Translations under genes and position numbers: made by a program
Shown here: positions 5,419 through 10,172 of the stretch, piece after piece
How positions within the stretch are numbered: position 1 is the first letter of the stretch
How the letters are laid out: each line of letters opens with the position of its first letter
The notes under the pieces: generated by a model
Told to the model about the DNA's origin: nothing
The model's input: only the letters and a program-made list of their open reading frames with translations
Databases searched by the model: none
Source of the DNA: CAYTOJ01 sp964439415
GTDB lineage: Bacteria > Pseudomonadota > Alphaproteobacteria > Rickettsiales > CAZAGG01
NCBI GenBank assembly: GCA_964439415.1
Contig: CAYTOJ010000071.1
Location: forward strand, 1 to 10,172
Direction: 5' to 3'
Length of the DNA: 10,172 nucleotides

Positions 5419-7568
5419 TATGGCCCCCTGCGTGTGCCGAGTTGGGGCGCAACATATTTACTGGCGAATTTGTTTATGGCCGTGCCGAAGAAACTGCCAT
5501 CGTTAGTAGCGCCGATAATAGCCTCCGGCACTTCCTGTTTCATGTATTGCTTAGCCTCCTGCGCGGAGAGGCCGCCGATAAGCTGTTTGTTCTCTGCCAG
5601 CCCCGCCAGGTTGCCCTGCATACGGTCAGATACGCCCTGCATCGGCGCAGGCATACTTATGGTGTGGCCGCCGCCGCCGATCTCCCCCGCTAACTCACTC
5701 GCCAAACCATCAGCCGCTGATAATAACGACATTGATAAATAAGCAATAACCCCAAGTGTGGCCATGGCACTGAGCAGGCCGGTTACATAAAAATTCTGGA
5801 GTTCCTTGGCGCAGGCATCATCCGCGATGCAATCAGCGTAATTTTTCTTCAGGTTCGGGTGGCTTTTGATATTCAGCCCCGGCAGCACCACGCTCTGGTA
5901 ATATACCTCATTACGGCGCAGCATTCCACCCGGGCCGTAAGCCTTGCCGTTGTTCAGCAAAGCCGGGTTCTGGAGCTTGTATTTATTTAGAAAATCCTTC
6001 ACCTGAGTTTGCGCTATCGGACTGTGGGCTGAGGTTCCGGCTCTGGCAAAAGTTTCTGATAGTACGGCTAAATCCTCCTTAAACGTGCCGGAAATATTGA
6101 GTTCATTTATCATTTTAGCGGATACGCATTCACCTGGCAGTGGCTGCAGCAGGGCGCGCATGAAGGATTTCTCCCCCCAGAATATCGCCCAGTCCAGCAT
6201 CCAAAGCGCAACCACCAGCAGCATCAGGATAAACACAGGCTCCAGGATCAGTTTAATAACGACTGAGAGCCAGCGGTCAAAGTACCTTCGCGTGGCATTA
6301 AACAACATGCAGGGCATGGCGAACGCCCCGATTGCAAACATCATCGCCAGCCCAACCATGCAGGTTATGAACTGAAACGCGGCTTTGAAAATCGCCATCA
6401 GCAGCAGTATCACCGATGCTATGCCGATATTAAGCAAAGCAACGCCAAGCAGACCGCTTAACGAAGTGGCGACGATAACGCCGAAAATACTAAGGCCAAG
6501 CGGTAGCGCCATACCGATGCCAATATTAGCACCGGGATTGATTTTATCCGCCCCGTCAGGTGAAAAACTGAACAGGCTGGAGAGCATACAGTCCAGGTAT
6601 TTCCATACGTTTGAGTCAGCATTACTAAAACTCAAGGTATTGGTGACTTTCAGATCAAGGCATAGCACAGTATCTATAGCAGTGGCGGATGTAGGCTTGG
6701 GCGGAGCATAACACGCCTGCGAGAATTGCAGGGAGGATGTTAAAACCCTGGTTACCTCGTCCAGCACAAATCCGGTGAGTCCCACAGCGGCTGTGAAGTA
6801 GTACTGCATATCGTTAATCATATACAGCACCACGCCGATTTTTATGGCGATAATCGGGAACTCGCCTTTAAGCCGCCGCGCCGGAATCTGCCCCAGCACC
6901 ACCTGTAAGCCATATATAATAACATAGATGCTGAAAATGGTGTAAATGAAGGTTTTGTAATAATCCTTCATTATCGTGCTGCCTAAAAAGTTATAGGTGG
7001 CGCTGATCATCACGCGGGAGATGCAGCGCACCGCTTTATTGGTCAGACCGTCGTAATCAGTACATGTCTGCGTGAAGCTGTTTTTGGTGGAGGTGACTGT
7101 ACCGGAAGCAGCATCCGGCATCAGCCAGTCCACCGTTGTGCCGGGGTCAGCGGCATAAGCTGAGTCAGGGATCAGAAAACAGAATACAGAAATCAGAAGG
7201 CAGAAGCCGGAAGCCTGAAACCCTAATCTTGCTTGAATGATGGTACTACCTCTCGGCTTCCCCCACCGCCTGCGGGGGGGGCTAGGGGGGGGCATTTTAA
7301 AAATCAGAAACCAGAAAGCAGAAGTCAGAATTTTTAAGATATTAATCTTTTTTCTGATTTCCGATTCCAGGCTTATGACTTCAGTAGAAGGTTCCCCCCC
7401 CTTAATCCCCCCCCGTAAACGGTGGGGGAGACAAGCAATGTACATCAACACGAGTTGATCCAAGCGCTTATTACTCTTATTATCGTGCTTAAGATTTCCA
7501 TCCTTCCCTGAATATTTTGAGGGAAGCTGAGAACTAAAAGCGGAGTCTGGGGGGTTATGCTTTTCCAA
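5418..7568 (-). CDS. virB6: Type IV secretion VirB6/TrbL-family protein, first paralogue, with a repeat-derived leader
   Basis: Up to 716 residues from a TTG at 7566-7568 that overlaps the virB4 stop by 14 nt. This start is uncertain: there is no strong Shine-Dalgarno sequence, and TTG, GTG, TTG and ATG codons cluster at residues 36-42. Residues 42-104 are the translated G/C-arm element. Residues 114-134 are a hydrophobic stretch from 7-bp repeats (SGFCLLI, SVFCFLI), then PDSAYA with a likely signal cleavage after A139. M92 would give a 48-residue signal peptide. The mature protein has spans near 207-226, 237-252, 351-424 and 434-463, a long soluble region from about 470 to 590 with paired cysteines (C580, C586), and a last span at about 595-617. 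This is the TrbL/VirB6 layout of an inner-membrane channel protein, extended at the C-terminus as in Rickettsiales VirB6 proteins. It stops with TAA overlapping the next gene's ATG. Confidence 0.85.
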   Translation of the reverse strand: MEKHNPPDSAFSSQLPSKYSGKDGNLKHDNKSNKRLDQLVLMYIACLPHRLRGGIKGGEPSTEVISLESEIRKKINILKILTSAFWFLIFKMPPPSPPRRRWGKPRGSTIIQARLGFQASGFCLLISVFCFLIPDSAYAADPGTTVDWLMPDAASGTVTSTKNSFTQTCTDYDGLTNKAVRCISRVMISATYNFLGSTIMKDYYKTFIYTIFSIYVIIYGLQVVLGQIPARRLKGEFPIIAIKIGVVLYMINDMQYYFTAAVGLTGFVLDEVTRVLTSSLQFSQACYAPPKPTSATAIDTVLCLDLKVTNTLSFSNADSNVWKYLDCMLSSLFSFSPDGADKINPGANIGIGMALPLGLSIFGVIVATSLSGLLGVALLNIGIASVILLLMAIFKAAFQFITCMVGLAMMFAIGAFAMPCMLFNATRRYFDRWLSVVIKLILEPVFILMLLVVALWMLDWAIFWGEKSFMRALLQPLPGECVSAKMINELNISGTFKEDLAVLSETFARAGTSAHSPIAQTQVKDFLNKYKLQNPALLNNGKAYGPGGMLRRNEVYYQSVVLPGLNIKSHPNLKKNYADCIADDACAKELQNFYVTGLLSAMATLGVIAYLSMSLLSAADGLASELAGEIGGGGHTISMPAPMQGVSDRMQGNLAGLAENKQLIGGLSAQEAKQYMKQEVPEAIIGATNDGSFFGTAINKFASKYVAPQLGTRRGP
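5424..5429 (-). promoter_or_regulatory. Shine-Dalgarno for the second virB6 (AGGGGG)
   Basis: AGGGGG lies 5 nt before the ATG at 5416-5418, inside the last codons of the first virB6. It favours the long start, so the repeat-encoded leader of the second VirB6 would be translated. Confidence 0.6.
7172..7220. repeat. Seven degenerate heptamers, translated as a signal-peptide core
   Basis: TCAGAAA, ACAGAAT, ACAGAAA, TCAGAAG, GCAGAAG, CCGGAAG, CCTGAAA in unbroken 7-bp register. On the coding strand they give the hydrophobic residues about 117-133 of the first VirB6, directly before its AYA cleavage motif. Confidence 0.9.
7260..7428. repeat. Composite G/C-arm palindromic element, copy B, inside virB6
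   Basis: Same layout and same 169-bp length as copy A: arms 7260-7292 and 7394-7428, with four interior heptamers at 7304-7331. The interior differs from copy A at about a dozen positions with no insertion or deletion. The right arm is identical to that of copy A. The left arm has GCCTGC instead of GTTTAC, so the two arms pair with wobbles and a mismatch. It is read in the same frame as copy A. Confidence 0.85.
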
Positions 7569-9960
7569 GGGTTTTTACCCTTTTCCAGAAGATTGGCAGC
7601 CAGACTTTCGGGTCATCGCCATGCTCAGCACGTACATCATCCAGCAGAGCCACAGTCTCAGCCCGGCCAGATAGCACCTGAACTACATCCTCCATACCGC
7701 TCAGGTCAATACGGGCAATTACTACGCTGTTGGACTGCTTTACCAGAAAGAAGCGGGTTCCGGGGTCAGTGTTTTTCAGCAGGTTAAGCTCCCGCTCCGT
7801 CAGCATGAAGGCACTGCGGTAGGACTCGGTAGCCTTAGGGTTAGGCAGGAAAATCTGCGTGGCTGTCTGCTGCAGAATAGTATCGCTGATGCTGCTTTTG
7901 CTGGCATCCTCCACGCTCTGGGTGGCCATTATCACCATTGCGTTGAGCTTACGCAGAGTTTTCAGCCAGTCCTTGATTTTGGACGCGAAAACATTGTTAT
8001 CAATCAGCGCCCAGGCTTCATCCAGCACGATAATTGTCGGCGTGCCATCTAGCGACTGATAAATCCGGTGGAACAGGTATAGCAAGGTGGGGCCTAAACT
8101 GATGCGATCCGCCAGCACTTCCCCCATCTCGAAACCGAAAATGGTGTTCTGGCTGAAATCCAGTGTATCAACCGGGTTATCAAACAGCCCGGCGTACTGG
8201 CCCTTGTTTGTCCACATCTTCATGCGCGAAGCCAGCTTACCCGGCCCCTCCAGCCCGAAGAACGGCATTATGTTATGTAGAATGCGATCAGCTTTCCTGA
8301 GCTTATAATTACCGCTTATGGCCTCGGCTATCATCTCCGCCTCTTCCGCGCCATAATTCTCGCCGTGCACGGTGGCCATAGTTTTCAGCCAGTCCGCCAG
8401 GAATGATCTGTTCTCGCTGGTGTTAGCCAGATGCAGGGGGTTGAATCCGCAGGTCTCCCCCGGTTCCAACACGGTATAAACGCCGCCCAGCGCACGCAGA
8501 AAAATTTCCGCGCCACGGTCTTTATCGAAGAAAAACATCCGGCATCTGAACTTCTGCGCCTGCGCCGCCAGAAAGTTCATCAGCACGGTTTTACCTGATC
8601 CGGTAGGGCCAATAATGGCGGTATGCCCAACATCGCGCACATGGAAATTAAAGAAAAATGGCGTGCCGGAGGCGGTATCAAAAACCGTAACCGCATCCCC
8701 CCAGTGGTTATTACTGATACTGCCCACCGGGTAATTGTGCAGTGAGGTGAAGGAGGCCAGATTCATAGTGTTGATAGTGGCCGGGCGGTGTACATAACTC
8801 AAGTTGCCGGGCAGGGAGGACCAGAAAGCAGGCTCCATCACCATGCTCTCCCGAATAGCGTTAACGCCGATATTCAGCATCTCCGCCCCCGCCATGGACA
8901 TTGCTTCTTCCAGTGCCGCAACGGAATTTTCAATACACATGATGGTAAAGTTATGCTGGCCGAAGGCCACATGGCCGCTCATGGCTATATCCAGCGCATC
9001 ACTGATTTCCGCGACTTGCGACAATGCCACATCCTCAGCGCTCATCATGCGCCGCTGCTGAAGCTGCATTTTCTCGATAGCGATCTGCTTGTTGATATAA
9101 CTGAAGGACTGCGAGACAATCATCTCAAACGGAAATTGCAGGAAGGCATCCAGCATTCCCGCCGCCGTGGCGGGTGCGTATTCCTTAATGCTCATGATTC
9201 CGGCGAAGCGTTTTTTGGTAGGCCCTCTGAACTCCATAGCGCGGGGGCCGAAATAAATGCGGTGATTAGCCAGCAGGTGCGATACATCAGTGTTTGGTAT
9301 TGGAAAGTTCTGCTCGTCTCCGCAGTTCACCAGGCGGGATAAAAATTCTAATGGTTCAGAGAATGATCCGGAAGGGGTATCCACCACCCCAAGCAGCCGC
9401 GCCCCATAATCCTTCAAACTGGCGACTATGCGGTAACTGGCCTCGGTAAGTTCTTTATGGCCTTCCAGCAGGGTTGCATCGGCGGATTTTTTATCCAGGC
9501 TCTCCACCAGGCTTTTCAGGTAATGCTCAATCTTAATGATAAGCCCCTTGGTATCAGCCTTGCGCACTACGGTTATGTAAAGCTCGTTCCAGTAGTTTTC
9601 CTTGGAATAATGCTTCTTTTTCCATTTCTCATTCACGTAATTGGCGAAGCCGGGGGTGAAGTTGGATTCCGGAAACTGGCTGTGGCGTTTTCTGATAAGA
9701 TGCGTCCAGATAGCGATATTGCCGGAGCCGATGCTTTTGAACAGCGTGTTGCGCACGCTTTTTTTCATGTCCACGTCTTCATCGTCAGCGGTTTCAAAGG
9801 AATAACCGTCTACCTTCACCACCTGAATCAGCTCATTATTTTTGGTGATGATGGTGTTTTTGTCAAAATGCCCCAGGTAGGGGATAAAATCCGCCGCCTG
9901 CACCTCCCGCCCCAGATAGGGGGAGTCCTTAGTATGCCGCCTGAATGTTTGTATGTTCAT
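7555..9960 (-). CDS. virB4: Type IV secretion ATPase VirB4
   Basis: The 801-residue protein has the usual length for Rickettsiales VirB4. It powers assembly and transport of the type IV secretion system from the cytoplasmic face of the inner membrane. Walker A is GPTGSGKT at 451-458. Walker B is TIIVLDEAWAL with D647 and E648. The downstream ATQS at 679-682 is the conserved motif of VirB4/TraC ATPases. The N-terminal CagE/TrbE-type domain covers roughly residues 20-430, and no membrane span stands out. The ATG at 9958-9960 lies 11 bp after the stop of the preceding ORF; a possible AAGGG is about 18 nt upstream, which is far. The gene carries no inserted repeat, unlike both its neighbours. Its end overlaps the first virB6 by 14 nt if the TTG start is used. 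In rvh clusters virB3 normally precedes virB4. Confidence 0.97.
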   Translation of the reverse strand: MNIQTFRRHTKDSPYLGREVQAADFIPYLGHFDKNTIITKNNELIQVVKVDGYSFETADDEDVDMKKSVRNTLFKSIGSGNIAIWTHLIRKRHSQFPESNFTPGFANYVNEKWKKKHYSKENYWNELYITVVRKADTKGLIIKIEHYLKSLVESLDKKSADATLLEGHKELTEASYRIVASLKDYGARLLGVVDTPSGSFSEPLEFLSRLVNCGDEQNFPIPNTDVSHLLANHRIYFGPRAMEFRGPTKKRFAGIMSIKEYAPATAAGMLDAFLQFPFEMIVSQSFSYINKQIAIEKMQLQQRRMMSAEDVALSQVAEISDALDIAMSGHVAFGQHNFTIMCIENSVAALEEAMSMAGAEMLNIGVNAIRESMVMEPAFWSSLPGNLSYVHRPATINTMNLASFTSLHNYPVGSISNNHWGDAVTVFDTASGTPFFFNFHVRDVGHTAIIGPTGSGKTVLMNFLAAQAQKFRCRMFFFDKDRGAEIFLRALGGVYTVLEPGETCGFNPLHLANTSENRSFLADWLKTMATVHGENYGAEEAEMIAEAISGNYKLRKADRILHNIMPFFGLEGPGKLASRMKMWTNKGQYAGLFDNPVDTLDFSQNTIFGFEMGEVLADRISLGPTLLYLFHRIYQSLDGTPTIIVLDEAWALIDNNVFASKIKDWLKTLRKLNAMVIMATQSVEDASKSSISDTILQQTATQIFLPNPKATESYRSAFMLTERELNLLKNTDPGTRFFLVKQSNSVVIARIDLSGMEDVVQVLSGRAETVALLDDVRAEHGDDPKVWLPIFWKRVKTLGKA

Positions 9961-9971
9961 TACAGTATGGT

Positions 9972-10172
9972 TTATTTACCCTTGTTACCTTTAAGAATAT
10001 CGCTTGCATCTGCCAGTCTGGAGAGAACATCATTGTAAGGTAGATTAGCTAATTGCTTTTCTGATTCTTTTGCTAACTTATCAGGTCTGCTTGCCCTGAT
10101 GTATGTTGCTTGTCTCCCCCACCGCCTGCGGGGGGGGATTAAGGGGGGGGAATGGGTTGGTACTATGGAAAG
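9972..10172 (-). CDS. C-terminal part of an unidentified gene containing a G/C-arm repeat
   Basis: An open frame enters from the right edge and stops at 9972-9974, 11 bp before virB4. The readable 66 codons begin LSIVPTHSPPLIPPRRRWGR, which is the repeat arm, and end with a hydrophilic, probably helical tail (LAKESEKQLANLPYNDVLSR, then LADASDILKGNKGK). No membrane span is visible. This is the place where virB3 is expected, but the tail does not look like the end of VirB3, so this may be another gene, a VirB3 with an unusual extension, or a spurious frame. The repeat arm is in the opposite orientation to those in virB6 and is read in a different frame, yet stays open. Confidence 0.45.
   Translation of the reverse strand, partial: LSIVPTHSPPLIPPRRRWGRQATYIRASRPDKLAKESEKQLANLPYNDVLSRLADASDILKGNKGK
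10103..10157. repeat. Single G/C arm, copy C (inverted, right-arm type)
   Basis: It contains C5 at 10116-10120, then CCTGC, then G8 at 10130-10137, ATTAA and G8 at 10143-10150. It matches the reverse complement of the right arms at 5307-5341 and 7394-7428. Similarity to copy A continues past the arm on the left side down to about 10080 (recognisable as CAGGTCTGCTTGCCCTGATGT). A GGTACTA motif follows at about 10160, as next to the left arms of A and B, so a second arm may lie beyond the window. Confidence 0.8.

Noticed and set aside
4991..5742. Plus-strand frames through the repeats (QKPE and RKPEAGS-type proteins)
   Set aside because: They are antisense translations of the heptamer arrays and G/C arms opposite the virB6 genes, with no domain of their own.
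5173..7428. Insertion sequence or transposon with terminal inverted repeats
   Set aside because: No transposase frame lies between the arms of either copy. The 169-bp copies could at most be a non-autonomous element, and no target-site duplication is evident.
8788..10038. Long plus-strand frames (184 and 193 codons) opposite virB4
   Set aside because: They are antisense to a clearly conserved ATPase gene, have no recognisable domains and follow its codon structure.
9972..10172. virB3 assigned by position alone
   Set aside because: The visible C-terminal residues do not resemble VirB3, so the name is withheld.

Overview
The window is a piece of a draft bacterial genome: a run of exactly 100 Ns marks a scaffold join at 3838-3937. 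The gene content points to an alphaproteobacterium of Rickettsiales type or a relative. A virB4 ATPase gene is followed directly by three different virB6/trbL-family genes, the arrangement known from the Rickettsiales vir homologue (rvh) type IV secretion system. A flagellar stator gene (motA) lies downstream, so the organism is probably motile or descends from a motile ancestor. Base composition is moderate, not strongly AT-rich like Rickettsia itself. The order cannot be settled from this window.

All credible genes lie on the minus strand and read right to left. The order is: the 3' end of an unidentified gene (9972-10172, open to the window edge), virB4 (7555-9960), a first virB6 (5418-7568), a second virB6 (3532-5418, containing the gap), a third virB6 with a lipoprotein signal (2083-3474), a small VirB7-like lipoprotein (1747-1932), a doubtful small membrane ORF (1546-1743), motA (437-1306), and a damaged type IV prepilin-like gene (1-432). 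virB4 and the first virB6 overlap by 14 nt, and the first and second virB6 overlap by 1 nt (TAATG), so these three are probably translationally coupled. VirB4 would supply ATP-driven energy, the VirB6 paralogues would build the inner-membrane channel, and the lipoprotein would sit at the outer-membrane core.

The unusual part is the repeat DNA and how it is used as coding sequence. Both upstream virB6 genes begin with a composite repeat read in the same frame. An element of about 190 bp, with inverted G/C-tract arms, encodes a 63-residue peptide that is about 86% identical in the two proteins. It is followed by an array of degenerate 7-bp repeats whose translation is the hydrophobic core of the predicted signal peptide. 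A single arm of the same element, in the opposite orientation, is read in frame in the partial gene at the right edge. Every long G/C tract in these elements is exactly 8 nt. A perfect five-copy array of the same kind of heptamer separates a good ribosome-binding site and ATG from the prepilin reading frame; the frame is off by one, and one more heptamer would join them.

The stretch 1307-2082 holds little protein-coding sequence but much structure. It contains a four-copy palindromic repeat with covarying stems (two copies lie directly after stop codons), a 13-bp perfect hairpin next to a consensus -10 box for motA, a three-copy 13-mer and a GC-rich block. I saw no tRNA, rRNA, CRISPR array, transposase or integrase gene.
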